Below are positions 42,086-50,972 of a DNA stretch of 64,000 bases, piece by piece. Below the pieces are notes generated by a model. The model had not been told where the DNA came from, did not search any database, and saw only the letters and a list, made by a program, of their open reading frames with translations. A program made the translations under genes and the position numbers. The stretch's first letter is position 1; every line of letters starts with the position of its first letter. Origin of the DNA: Paraburkholderia phytofirmans OLGA172. Lineage in GTDB: Bacteria; Pseudomonadota; Gammaproteobacteria; Burkholderiales; Burkholderiaceae. The stretch covers positions 62,001 to 126,000 of the forward strand of contig NZ_CP014581.1 in NCBI RefSeq assembly GCF_001634365.1, read 5' to 3'.

Positions 42086-42667
42086 TTACCCCACCATTGC
42101 CTGAAGAAGGTTACCCATTACTGACTGTCCCGAGCCTTGATTACTATCGAGCACGACCTCTACCTTCTGACAAGCTGAGCCATTCGGTCTGGAAAAGAGA
42201 ATCTTGTTCTCGGCATTGAATACACCTTCCTCAACCGAGCCATCAGAAAAGTGAGCACGGCAGCGTAAGCCTTCGCAACTGCCTTTATCCTTCAAGGCAA
42301 AACGAATCCAGTGATCGCTTGCAGGCTCATCAGCCAGATAGTTGCCCGAGGGTCCATAACCCATCTGAGCCAGATGGTGAGATTCGAAGCCTTGGGAGCT
42401 ATCGTGTTGAGAGGCAATCATCACGGGAGACGGATCGCACTTGCAGACGCACAGATCGCCTTCAAGTGCCTGTTCCTTGCCCATCATGCTGTCGGGCCAA
42501 CGCGGACCTTTGGCAACGATGAGACCCGTGGACTGACATGCCGGGCATACTACCCGAGCACCCACGAAGGTCAGCGGGGTTCCATGATGCGTGCAGCTTT
42601 CCTCTCCCTCTATGACGGTGCCTCCGTTTGATGATTTATCGCCTTTCTTAAGCAAGTACCTTCTCAT
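42086..42667 (-). CDS. PAAR-domain protein, T6SS spike tip
   Basis: PAAR proteins cap the VgrG spike and carry effectors. The 193-residue product starts MRRYLLKKGDKSSNGGTV and has the PAAR features GTPLTFVGARVVCPAC and LCVCKC, with cysteines and histidines for the zinc site. A second domain of about 100 residues follows (ADEPASDHWIRFALKD), probably a beta adaptor. The effector starts 4 bases later, so the pair is a PAAR-effector unit. No other T6SS genes are in the window. Confidence 0.85.
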   Translation of the reverse strand: MRRYLLKKGDKSSNGGTVIEGEESCTHHGTPLTFVGARVVCPACQSTGLIVAKGPRWPDSMMGKEQALEGDLCVCKCDPSPVMIASQHDSSQGFESHHLAQMGYGPSGNYLADEPASDHWIRFALKDKGSCEGLRCRAHFSDGSVEEGVFNAENKILFSRPNGSACQKVEVVLDSNQGSGQSVMGNLLQAMVG

Positions 42668-42869
42668 GTTCGTTACCTGTTATCCGCAACAGGCGAAGTC
42701 ATATCATGCGAGCAGGATCCCCAGCAATCAGATAAATCTGAATCTTTGCAACGACGCGCGGAACGTGACAATGTTTGACAGTATCGTTTCGCGATGCCAA
42801 AGAATCTCAAAAAGATTCGATACGCATAAAGAGACGTCGTTTTGGGATAGTCCGCTGTATGCCACGCGC

Positions 42870-44123
42870 TCAGGCAGACCGGGGATGCTCCAGCATCGCT
42901 TCGGTGAATTGCCGGCGCAGCGCCATCGCCTTGGACTGAGAGCATCTGAACAATTTTCGGATCTCGGCGACGGTCGCACGCGTTCGACCAGCTGCCACTT
43001 CCGTAGCAAGCATCGCGAGATCCGCGCTAACGGTCTTTGCTACCATCACCGTTACCGTCTGGTCCTGATCTTTAGTCGGTTGCCCGCCATTGCGACCGGC
43101 CGCGACCGACGGGTTACTGACGGGAATGGCGGCATTACTCTCCGGAACACTGTCAGCCAACACTGCCCGGTCGTCGCTACTCTCACGACACGCGAAGCTA
43201 CGCGGCATGACTGGCCCGTTACTCTGACTCGTTGAAGGTGTATTTGTGATGGGGGACGCGCGTAGCGCGAGCAACCACCCAAGACATGCGATGCACTCAA
43301 GCATGGCACCGAATCCAAGACCAACCAGCAGATTGATCGTATCGGGTGTCGCGCCTAGCAGCTGAGCAACGCGACTTGTTACGGGGTCGCTCATCGCGTT
43401 CGCACGTAGAGCCTCCTGCTTTTCTCGGGCCTCGCTCAGCTTGTCATCGGCACGCTCTCGGCGCCGGGCCTCTTCGAATGCGATGTTCAACGCGTCCAGC
43501 CGTGACGCCAGTTCCACGCGGCGTAGCGTTTGAGCTGTGCAGCGGCCAACGCATTTACGCGCCGTTGCATTGGCCAGTTCAGCTGTAACCCGCGCACGCT
43601 CCGCGGCGATCGCCGTCAGGTCCGGGCCAGATGAAACCGGCCGCGGAGCTATCGAGGCGCGAGCATCGACAGCTGCCGCACGAAGCTCGCCGGCATGCCG
43701 CTGCGCCTGCATGAAGAACGTAGCGTGACCGTATCCGGTTGCAAGCATCGACAGAATCCACAGCATGAGCGCAGGAACACGCAACATCATCGGTGCGGAT
43801 CGGGCAAGCGCGGGCAAGAGGTGCGCGCCGAGCAGCAGAACAAGGCCCACGCCAATCCAAACGAACCGTTCTGACGACTGGCCGCCGCGCTCACATGAGG
43901 CGAGGATAGACACGCACGCTGAGATGCCTGTCGCGGCGATCGCGAGCGCTGCCGCACACCACCTCAGCGACGACAAAGCGCCGTTATGGGACCTGCACGC
44001 GCTTGCCGTGCGGCCGACGTCGACGGGCTTCGTTGCGCTATCGGCCAGTGAACCGGCCGGCGCAGATTGCATGAGTGCGGGGGAAAGCAGTGACTTCAGC
44101 GGAAGGATGGAATATGGATGCAC
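42870..44123 (-). CDS. Membrane protein with coiled coil and C-terminal helix-turn-helix
   Basis: A GTG at 44123 with AGAGG upstream gives 417 residues; the frame is open from 44285. Three or four spans lie in the first 150 residues, followed by a helical coiled-coil region rich in Arg, Ala and Glu (about residues 170-270), another span (about 290-310) and a C-terminal segment ATVAEIRKLFRCSQSKAMAL that resembles a helix-turn-helix. This combination is unusual. It could be a membrane-bound regulator. No family is recognised. Confidence 0.5.
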   Translation of the reverse strand: MHPYSILPLKSLLSPALMQSAPAGSLADSATKPVDVGRTASACRSHNGALSSLRWCAAALAIAATGISACVSILASCERGGQSSERFVWIGVGLVLLLGAHLLPALARSAPMMLRVPALMLWILSMLATGYGHATFFMQAQRHAGELRAAAVDARASIAPRPVSSGPDLTAIAAERARVTAELANATARKCVGRCTAQTLRRVELASRLDALNIAFEEARRRERADDKLSEAREKQEALRANAMSDPVTSRVAQLLGATPDTINLLVGLGFGAMLECIACLGWLLALRASPITNTPSTSQSNGPVMPRSFACRESSDDRAVLADSVPESNAAIPVSNPSVAAGRNGGQPTKDQDQTVTVMVAKTVSADLAMLATEVAAGRTRATVAEIRKLFRCSQSKAMALRRQFTEAMLEHPRSA

Positions 44124-44285
44124 GGTGCGGCCTCTTGTGTGAGCGTTACCCGGCTTCTCATCGCCAAATGAGGTGAGCGGGCGCATGGCAGGGTTGGCGA
44201 ACCGGTCACACAAGCAGCCGGCAGACCCGAAGGTCTCCCCACCAAGGCCCGCCCATTGAAGACGGCGCGCAGAGGCAATACGCAC

Positions 44286-44307
44286 AAAAAAAGCCGCGTA
44301 GCGCGGC
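44286..44307 (-). terminator. Rho-independent terminator, minus strand
   Basis: The stem GCCGCG/CGCGGC has a 3-base loop. Next to it is a run of seven A on the plus strand (U-tract on the minus strand). It closes the transcript of the genes at 44420-45372. Confidence 0.7.
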
Positions 44308-44419
44308 CGTGCGCTTGTATGAATCGGGTCGCCAAACCCGGCACTCGTTGTCTGGAGTGCATCTTGAGTATACCGCAGCCATCGCCGCGGCTAAAGCCCC
44401 GCCCCATCGCTATGCGCGG

Positions 44420-44965
44420 CTAGGCGAGATCCGCATCTGACGGCTCTGCGATGGTGGACGCAGGCTGGTTGATGGTCGGGCTGGTCACCGCAAGGTGCGT
44501 CTTCAGAAACTCTCCAAGGGACACTTTTCCTTTCTCGTCCAGCTCACAGAAATAATAGATGCCGAGGTGGACAAGGGCGAGACTTGCGGGTCCCACAATC
44601 AGCCCATCGGCCAAGCCTGCGCCGCCCACGCGCGCCGTCCCATTCGCAGCGTGGCAAACATAGCCAAGATAGACGTCAACCGGAAAGCCCGCGATGAACG
44701 CGAGCGTGAAAATTGCCGCGGCCGGCACTTCCATATTGCGCCCGCGCGCCCTGGGCAGCCAAAGCGCAACGCACAGCAGGATCGTTCCCGGAGCGACGTG
44801 AACCGCGTTGCTGTCGCAAAAGGAAAAGTGCGTCGAGACCAGCATGGAAAGGCCAAAAATAGCGCCGTAAAACCATCCCAATGCACGCACGGTGCGCGGC
44901 AAATAGAGCAGGGACACGCCGAGTGGTAGCAGCCCGCCGACGGCATCAATGGAGACGTTATTCAA
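44420..44965 (-). CDS. Multi-span membrane protein, unknown
   Basis: A 181-residue protein with four or five hydrophobic segments and a polar C-terminal tail (about 40 residues, Ser/Thr-rich) likely in the cytoplasm. No recognised family. It follows the 128-residue gene after 20 bases on the same strand and precedes a terminator. Confidence 0.5.
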   Translation of the reverse strand: MNNVSIDAVGGLLPLGVSLLYLPRTVRALGWFYGAIFGLSMLVSTHFSFCDSNAVHVAPGTILLCVALWLPRARGRNMEVPAAAIFTLAFIAGFPVDVYLGYVCHAANGTARVGGAGLADGLIVGPASLALVHLGIYYFCELDEKGKVSLGEFLKTHLAVTSPTINQPASTIAEPSDADLA

Positions 44966-44985
44966 GACCGGTCCCTCTTCGTTTT

Positions 44986-45372
44986 TTAGTTGGCCAGCGG
45001 GCGGCAGCTGTCAGCACTATCGGAAGCGCACAGCCGCTTACTGCCGTTGGCCATTGTCACCAGCTCGAGCGGTTCCCCAAGCTTGGCAGTGAACACGCCG
45101 TCGACGGCCACGATCTGTTTGTCAGTCCGGACCATTGTCGCGCGCGTGTCGCCGGTGGCGAAAACCCCCGGCCGTCCGGTCATAGAGATTCCCACACCAA
45201 CATCGCCGCTATCGCCCGACAGCTCTGCTGACTCGAAGTGTCCTGCACTTTCTGTCCGGACTTTGTGGGTCGCGTTGTACTGGAATGACCAGATCCCCGC
45301 TAGTCCGATGACCAATGCCCCGGCGACCTTAATCCAAAATGCGATGTTTTCCTTGTCTTCAGAGTTCATCAA
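44986..45372 (-). CDS. Hypothetical single-span protein
   Basis: A 128-residue protein with one span near residues 12-30 (IKVAGALVIGLAGIWSF) and a periplasmic domain with two cysteines near the end. It is probably inner-membrane anchored. No family is recognised. Confidence 0.5.
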   Translation of the reverse strand: MMNSEDKENIAFWIKVAGALVIGLAGIWSFQYNATHKVRTESAGHFESAELSGDSGDVGVGISMTGRPGVFATGDTRATMVRTDKQIVAVDGVFTAKLGEPLELVTMANGSKRLCASDSADSCRPLAN

Positions 45373-45530
45373 ATCCCCGTCGCTGACGTCATGCCGCGGC
45401 CGTTCTGACCGTCCTGTAATGCCTATATTGTGCCGTCCATTTCGTATTTTTCGCCAGCGCCGTTGTGTTGACGCGATCGGTTACATCGACGCCACATAGC
45501 TTGATGGTGGGGTTTTTCCAGGAAGGTCTT

Positions 45531-46046
45531 TTACATCCCGCTGTGCAGAAAGCAGAGATTGCCTTGCCCGGTTGATTCGTAAAGTTCCGAAGCGAGCGCG
45601 GCATATTCATCTTCGGCCAGTCCGGCATCGAGGAATGGGTAAGGCGCAGCCTGCAACAATTGCCCCGTGGGCGTGATGTCGATCAGAGAGCCATCCGGTC
45701 GTCGAAGCACCGAATGCGACACGAATCGGCAATACGCCATGCCGGGTAGAGAAAAGTACAGCCAGCCTCGCACGAGCTGGTGGTCCGGATGCTGTTCGCA
45801 CCAGGCCTCGCAGTTGTCATGACAGGCATTGACGGCCGGTCGCCATACGTCGCTGCTAATGTCAACGCGCGGCACGGGCGCCGCTTGGTGACGGCGCATG
45901 TAGAGTGCGCCCGCGTGTTCGTGTAACGCGTCGGACGGGGGCGGCTCGTAGCCGAGAAGCAGCGGGAAATTTGCGTTCATGAAAGGCCCGGCAAGCGTGG
46001 AGGAGACTGCCATAGGTGCCAGTGTCGCATGCCTTCGTGGCTTCAT
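45531..46046 (-). CDS. Hypothetical protein
   Basis: 171 residues from ATG 46046; ATG at 45980 is another option. An earlier start at 46076 would run through a strong hairpin and is rejected. The middle has CHDNCEAWCEQHPDHQLVRGW and SLIDITPTG, a pattern reminiscent of small uncharacterised Burkholderiales proteins. There is no signal peptide. Function unknown. Confidence 0.5.
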   Translation of the reverse strand: MKPRRHATLAPMAVSSTLAGPFMNANFPLLLGYEPPPSDALHEHAGALYMRRHQAAPVPRVDISSDVWRPAVNACHDNCEAWCEQHPDHQLVRGWLYFSLPGMAYCRFVSHSVLRRPDGSLIDITPTGQLLQAAPYPFLDAGLAEDEYAALASELYESTGQGNLCFLHSGM

Positions 46047-46047
46047 G

Positions 46048-46079
46048 AGCTTGGCCGCCCGGTCGCGGGCGGCCAAGCT
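46048..46079 (+). terminator. 13-bp perfect hairpin
   Basis: AGCTTGGCCGCCC pairs with GGGCGGCCAAGCT around a GGTCGC loop. A short T tract (4 T) follows on the plus strand, while the neighbouring genes are on the minus strand. It may block antisense transcription or act in the leader of the gene starting at 46046. Confidence 0.5.
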
Positions 46080-46089
46080 TTTCCAAGCG

Positions 46090-46323
46090 CTAATGGCTGA
46101 TCGCCGATGGTTCTGGCTTTATCCGGTCCGGGCGCCATAGACTGTAGTGAACATATCGTGCCCATGCGAACGCAACCGGTCCGGCTGTCTCAACGGAAAG
46201 ACCCGAGTAGGCGCAAAGGTGATCGAAGTCGTCCTGCGCGGTGTGTCCGAGATCATTTGTCACTGGCGGCCGCGCTTTGAGTAGCTTCGCAAGAAGCTCT
46301 TCCGGATTGCCGTAGCACATCAT
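46090..46323 (-). CDS. Hypothetical small protein
   Basis: A 77-residue soluble protein with PEELLAKLLKARPP and a helical second half (FAWARYVHYSLWRPD). No recognised family. It lies next to the YjzC-like gene on the same strand. Confidence 0.45.
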   Translation of the reverse strand: MMCYGNPEELLAKLLKARPPVTNDLGHTAQDDFDHLCAYSGLSVETAGPVAFAWARYVHYSLWRPDRIKPEPSAISH

Positions 46324-46367
46324 TGTCTCCCGAAGGGAACGTACGCGGCCCGACCGCCGCGATACCG

Positions 46368-46580
46368 CTACGCGTCGCCGCTGCCGAGTTCAGAGTGCTT
46401 GTGTGAATGCGTCGCGGCGTGAACCAGTTCGTAGTGAGCGCCCTTTCCGCTGCGCGCGGGAGGGAAGTGCTCACCTTCGACGCAAGTGACTTCGAAAGCC
46501 GAACTTGCGTCTCCTTCGCGTACCACCTTGTAGATCCCGCTCGTCTTCACCGTCTCGCCGGGTTTGTGCTGGTCAGCCAT
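46368..46580 (-). CDS. YjzC-like small protein
   Basis: A 70-residue protein with an AGGAGG-type site before its ATG. The segment KPGETVKTSGIYKVV and the GEHFPPARSGKGAHYELV part recall the small YjzC-type beta-rich family found in many bacteria. The function of that family is not known. The tail is His/Ser-rich. Confidence 0.55.
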   Translation of the reverse strand: MADQHKPGETVKTSGIYKVVREGDASSAFEVTCVEGEHFPPARSGKGAHYELVHAATHSHKHSELGSGDA

Positions 46581-46638
46581 GTCATCCTCCTCGTTGGGTT
46601 ACATCAACATTAGCAAGGGGCGCGCCCGTCGACCGTAG

Positions 46639-48612
46639 TCAGGGCTTCATGCCTACCGCGCGGCGCATCGCTGCGTTGACGCCTTGTCTCGTCTGCCAGT
46701 AGCCCGCCCAAGGGTCGGCGCCCAGCGATCGTTGTCGGACAATCGCACCGTGCATGCTCCATTCGTCGCCGCGCTTCACTTCCCTGAGTTCGTCCCACGC
46801 GATGGGCATCGAGACGGCCATTCCCGGCCGTGCGCGTACCGAAAAGGGAGCGACAGTACTCGCCCCGCGGCTATTGCGAAGGTAGTCGATGAAGATTTTG
46901 CCAACGCGGTTTTTAGGTCCAAGGACGGCTGAAAACCTATCGGGCAGGACGCGAGCAATGTGTTGGGCAACAGCCTTGGAGAATTCCTTGGTCTCGGCCC
47001 ATCCTTGCCGGCGGGTCAGCGGTACAACGATATGAAAACCTTTGCCGCCGCTCGTTTTAACGAACGACTTCAGACCAACTTCGTCCAGAACCACCTTGAC
47101 GAGCGAAGCAGCATCCAGCATCGCGCTCCACGCCAGTTGCGGATCCGGGTCCAGATCGAAAATGACGCGATCGGGATGTTCGAGGTCCGGCGCAACCGCA
47201 TTCCAAGAGTGCAGCTCGATGACTCCCATCTGCGCGAGGCCTGCGAGTGCCTCTGCCGAGTTGGCAACGAGCAGCGGCGGGTGACGCGGGTGAAGCTCCT
47301 TGGGCAATTCGCTGACGCCTTGGATCCGCATCTTGTCCGCATGTTTCTGGAAAAACAGCCCCCCCTTGATGCCGTCCGGCGCGCGCACCAAAGTGAGGGG
47401 CCTGTTATGCAACCATGGCAACGCCCATTCAGCCACCTCTGTGTAATATCGCGTGACGTCGATTTTCTTAAGTCCGGTCGCATCGTCAATGACACGCGAG
47501 GCGTTGCTGATGGAGACCCCCGCGACGACGACTTTGTTTCTCGGCCCTGGCCGCTCGCCGTCCGAAGCACGCGGGCGCTCCCTGGAACCGTCCGGACCAA
47601 TAGACGCGACTGGCTCCGCCGTTACAGCGGTAGCGGGCTTGTCTTCACGAAACGCCCGGAAGGTCGCATGGCGCAGCTCACCGCCCGGAGTCCATTCGAG
47701 GAAGGCTACCTCTGCGACCATTTCCGGTCGCAGCCAGATCAGTTCCCGATCGCGATCCGGAGTCGGCGGGTTATAGAAAGCAGATTCCGGCTGCGCCAGA
47801 CCGTGCGCGTGCTCTGAAAATGCCGCGGTGGCCCGAGGTTTAAGGTACGGCTGTACGCTGCCGGCGTATCGCAGCGAACCGTCCTTTTCAAAAACGCCAA
47901 GCAGGAGCTTTTGCACCCCACCTCTGGCGCCACGCGCACGGGAGAAGCCGCCCACGACAAACTCCTGGCTACGGTTGCATTTGAGCTTGATCCAATCGGG
48001 CGAGCGACCTGAGCGGTATGGCGCGTCCGCACGCTTGCCAATAATTCCTTCAAGCTTCAGTTTGCACGCGGACGCGACTAGGGAGGCCGGATCCTCATCG
48101 AAGTCTTCGGAAAAGCGCAGCAGCGGCTCGTCCAGCTGTACGAGCAGATTACGCAGCAGGTTTCTGCGCGATTGCAGCGGCTGCTCCCGAATGTCTGTCC
48201 CGTTGAGAAACAGCAGATCGAAAGCAAACATCGTTATCTCGGCTGTGCTTCGTCTGTCGAACGCGTTCTGCAGGGCATTGAAGTCGGGCCTGCCGGACGC
48301 ATCCAGTACGACGCCTTCGCCGTCAAGCCAAGCCGTATCGACCGGGAGGGCCGCGATTGCGTCGCGCAGCTTCGGCATGCGATCCGTCCAGTCGTGCCCG
48401 TTGCGCGTGAAAATGGTCACTTTGCCGGAATTGACCCGACACATGAGCCGATAGCCGTCGAACTTGATTTCATACGACCACGCCCCTGCAGCAGGCGGCC
48501 GGTTAACGAGCGTCGCGAGCTGCGGCTCGATCAATGACGGCATTTGTCCGGGCGCATCGTTGCCCTGCGCACGAGGTGGACTTTTCCTTTGTGAACTCCA
48601 ACGACCTGACAT
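46639..48612 (-). CDS. ligD: DNA ligase D, two-domain form (ligase + polymerase)
   Basis: LigD seals double-strand breaks in bacterial non-homologous end joining. The 657-residue protein has an ATP-dependent ligase domain (about residues 25-330) with the nucleotidylated lysine at residue 50 in YEIKFDGYR and EGIIGKR further on. The primase-polymerase domain begins at about residue 370, with VIFDLDPDP carrying two catalytic aspartates and GGKGFHIVVPL the histidine. The N-terminal 3'-phosphoesterase domain of Pseudomonas-type LigD is missing. No ku gene is in the window. Confidence 0.92.
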   Translation of the reverse strand: MSGRWSSQRKSPPRAQGNDAPGQMPSLIEPQLATLVNRPPAAGAWSYEIKFDGYRLMCRVNSGKVTIFTRNGHDWTDRMPKLRDAIAALPVDTAWLDGEGVVLDASGRPDFNALQNAFDRRSTAEITMFAFDLLFLNGTDIREQPLQSRRNLLRNLLVQLDEPLLRFSEDFDEDPASLVASACKLKLEGIIGKRADAPYRSGRSPDWIKLKCNRSQEFVVGGFSRARGARGGVQKLLLGVFEKDGSLRYAGSVQPYLKPRATAAFSEHAHGLAQPESAFYNPPTPDRDRELIWLRPEMVAEVAFLEWTPGGELRHATFRAFREDKPATAVTAEPVASIGPDGSRERPRASDGERPGPRNKVVVAGVSISNASRVIDDATGLKKIDVTRYYTEVAEWALPWLHNRPLTLVRAPDGIKGGLFFQKHADKMRIQGVSELPKELHPRHPPLLVANSAEALAGLAQMGVIELHSWNAVAPDLEHPDRVIFDLDPDPQLAWSAMLDAASLVKVVLDEVGLKSFVKTSGGKGFHIVVPLTRRQGWAETKEFSKAVAQHIARVLPDRFSAVLGPKNRVGKIFIDYLRNSRGASTVAPFSVRARPGMAVSMPIAWDELREVKRGDEWSMHGAIVRQRSLGADPWAGYWQTRQGVNAAMRRAVGMKP

Positions 48613-48835
48613 AAGTGGGCCCTACGATATGCCACTGTGGTCGGCGCCAACGGCGGGCACTGCGCCGGTGCCGCACGTGGCTCCGGCGACGCTTCAAGCA
48701 GGTACGACCTCCTGATAGTCTCCTTTCCGGCGCCATCTGTCTCCGGCTGTCCCTCATCTAGCACGATAGATGCCCATGCGCCGGATCCGCATTCAGTGCA
48801 TCGACAGCGCGGGCCTCCAGATTTGGTGTAAAGTA

Positions 48836-48851
48836 CTGTATATCCATACAG
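48836..48851 (+). promoter_or_regulatory. LexA (SOS) box upstream of the imuA-imuB-dnaE2 operon
   Basis: CTGTATATCCATACAG fits CTGT-N8-ACAG exactly and ends 9 bases before the imuA start. The N8 part is the reverse complement of that in the box at 32507, so both boxes are the same palindrome read from opposite strands. Confidence 0.88.
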
Positions 48852-48860
48852 GATATCGCC

Positions 48861-49568
48861 ATGTCAGTCGCTCCAGTCCACGCCGAAGCAATCCACCCCG
48901 ATTTGTGGCGAGGGACGCAGCTCGCTCGCGGCGTCGGAAAAACCGTCGATACAGGCTATGCGGCACTCTCCGCCGAGCTGCCGGGAGGTGGATGGCCCAT
49001 TGGCGCGCTCGTTGAGCTGCTGGTGCAGCAGCCCGGCGTCGGTGAAATCCGGCTACTCCAGCCGGCGCTCAACACGGTCAGCAAGCGAACGCTTGCCCTG
49101 ATCCAGCCACCCCATGTGCCCAACGCACTAGCTTTTTCATATCTGGGACTGCCCATCGAAAAGCTGATGCGTATTCGCGCGCCGAGGACCGCTGATGCGC
49201 TCTGGAGCGCGGAGCAGATACTGCGAGCAGGCAGTTGTGGCGCATTGCTTTTCTGGCAGCAACACATCCGGACGGATGCCCTACGGCGGCTGCATCTTGC
49301 GGCGCAGGCAACGGAGACACTCTTCGTGCTTGTCCGCCCGTTGGCCAGCGCATCTGATGCATCACCGGCCGGGTTGCGGCTGGGCCTGCGCCCTGCTGAC
49401 GGAGGACTAGTCGTCGACATACTGAAACGAAAAGGTCCCGTCCGAAACGAGACAGTGTCTGTCACCCTTCAACCTTCACCGATTCTGCTAAGCCCCTATG
49501 GCCGTGTTCGTCGCCATTCACTTACCCCGGCTATCGCTGGAGGTGTTCCGTCCGAGGTGGTCGTCTAG
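48861..49568 (+). CDS. imuA: ImuA, SOS mutasome accessory protein
   Basis: First gene of a complete imuA-imuB-dnaE2 cassette. The 235-residue RecA-like protein has the blocks IHPDLWRGTQLARG, TVDTGYAALSAELPGGGWP and ADALWSAEQILRAGSCGALLFW. It overlaps the start of imuB by 71 bases. Expression should be induced by DNA damage through the SOS box. Confidence 0.9.
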   Translation: MSVAPVHAEAIHPDLWRGTQLARGVGKTVDTGYAALSAELPGGGWPIGALVELLVQQPGVGEIRLLQPALNTVSKRTLALIQPPHVPNALAFSYLGLPIEKLMRIRAPRTADALWSAEQILRAGSCGALLFWQQHIRTDALRRLHLAAQATETLFVLVRPLASASDASPAGLRLGLRPADGGLVVDILKRKGPVRNETVSVTLQPSPILLSPYGRVRRHSLTPAIAGGVPSEVVV

Positions 49569-50961
49569 GACGGAGCATGGATGCGTGGTGCTCGAGCGGG
49601 AAAAGGTCCTCGTCGCCGACGCCGTCGCGCGGGAGGCCGGTGTCGCCGTCGGCATGCGGCGCGGCGGGGTCATCACGCTTGCACAGGATGCACTGGTTTA
49701 TGAACGCGACACTGCACGCGAGCACGACGTGTTGCTCGAAGTCGCGTATGCGGTCATGCGGTTCTCGCCAATGGTCGCTCACTGCGCAGAGGACACTGTT
49801 CTGGTAGATATCACCGCGAGCATCCGCCTTTTCGGCGGCGTTCGACGCATCTGCCGCGCGATCAGGCAAATCGTTGAGACCATTGGCGTCACGGGCCGCA
49901 TAAGCCTTGCGCCGACAGGTCAAGGTGCGTGGCTGTTGTCAAAATGCGGTCAGACCCGCGTGCTCAAGTTGCAATCGCTCGCGAGCATGCTGGACACACT
50001 GCCTTTCGAGGTCGTCCCGGAGATGCGCCGCTACGCCGACTGGTTCAGCGGGTTGGGCTGCGTCCAGCTGAGCGATATCCGCCGGCTACCGCGAGCGGGC
50101 CTAAAGAAGCGCTGCGGCGTCGCCCTGCTCGACTCGATGGACCGCGCGTACGGTGTCGCGCCCGAAGTCTTCGAATGGCTTCAGGTCCCACCATCTTTCA
50201 ACGCGCGCGTCGAGCTGCCGGACCGGGTCGAGCATGCTGAGGCGATCCTCTTCTCTGCGCGCCGGCTCGTAGTGCAGCTCTGCGGCTGGCTTACTGCCCA
50301 GCAGCTGGCCCTCACAAAAGCGACCGTGCTACTTGAACACGAACGCGGTCGGGACGCCATTGAGCCGACAGCTATCGAAATTGCGCTCGCTGAGCCGACG
50401 TGGCACGAGGAGCACCTGCTACGGCTGCTTAAAGAACGGCTCGGGCGTATCGAACTAAGCGCCGCAGCCATTGCGGTTAGCTTGAACGCTACGCAGGTCG
50501 AGGCTGCAGAACCGCCCAGCGATACGCTCTTTCCGGAGCCGGGTGGCTCGGCAGAGGACCACAACCGGCTGGTCGAATTGCTCGTCGCACGTCTCGGATC
50601 AGACAACGTCGAGCGACCGGCGCCGACCGCTGATCACCGGCCAGAGCGAGCGAATCGCTGGGTACCCATGCAATCGCCGGAGAAGTCCGTCACCGTGGCG
50701 CGGGGCGTGCCCCGTCCGACGTGGTTGCTCGAAACTCCGGTGAAGCTGCTCATCCGGCAGCATCGTCCTTTTTACGGGTCGCCGCTCAAGCTGGTATCGA
50801 CCGCCGAGCGCATCGAAGCCGGCTGGTTCGACGGCGAGATGACCGCGCGCGACTACTTCGTCGGGCAGGCGGCCGACATGAGTTGTTATTGGATCTACCG
50901 TGAGCGCCCAAGCGCTACTTCCGACGAAGTCGTTTGGTATCTGCACGGCTTTTTTGGCTGA
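49498..50961 (+). CDS. imuB: ImuB, Y-family polymerase-like mutasome hub
   Basis: ImuB is a catalytically inactive Y-family protein that links ImuA, DnaE2 and the sliding clamp. The 487-residue product shows the Y-family fold motifs VDITASIRLFGG and LSDIRRLPRAGL. The N-terminal catalytic motif is replaced by AIHLPRLSLEV, without the metal-binding acid. The C-terminal region contains the ARDYFVG and YWIYRERP signatures. The stop lies 11 bases before the dnaE2 start. Confidence 0.93.
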   Translation: MAVFVAIHLPRLSLEVFRPRWSSRTEHGCVVLEREKVLVADAVAREAGVAVGMRRGGVITLAQDALVYERDTAREHDVLLEVAYAVMRFSPMVAHCAEDTVLVDITASIRLFGGVRRICRAIRQIVETIGVTGRISLAPTGQGAWLLSKCGQTRVLKLQSLASMLDTLPFEVVPEMRRYADWFSGLGCVQLSDIRRLPRAGLKKRCGVALLDSMDRAYGVAPEVFEWLQVPPSFNARVELPDRVEHAEAILFSARRLVVQLCGWLTAQQLALTKATVLLEHERGRDAIEPTAIEIALAEPTWHEEHLLRLLKERLGRIELSAAAIAVSLNATQVEAAEPPSDTLFPEPGGSAEDHNRLVELLVARLGSDNVERPAPTADHRPERANRWVPMQSPEKSVTVARGVPRPTWLLETPVKLLIRQHRPFYGSPLKLVSTAERIEAGWFDGEMTARDYFVGQAADMSCYWIYRERPSATSDEVVWYLHGFFG

Positions 50962-50972
50962 CGGTCGAAGCG

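Noticed and set aside
45389..45628. 79-residue minus-strand ORF
   Set aside because: It overlaps the better supported gene at 45531-46046 and has no ribosome site.
48613..48835. Possible small genes between ligD and imuA
   Set aside because: Short frames on both strands lack ribosome sites; the region is best read as divergent promoter space.
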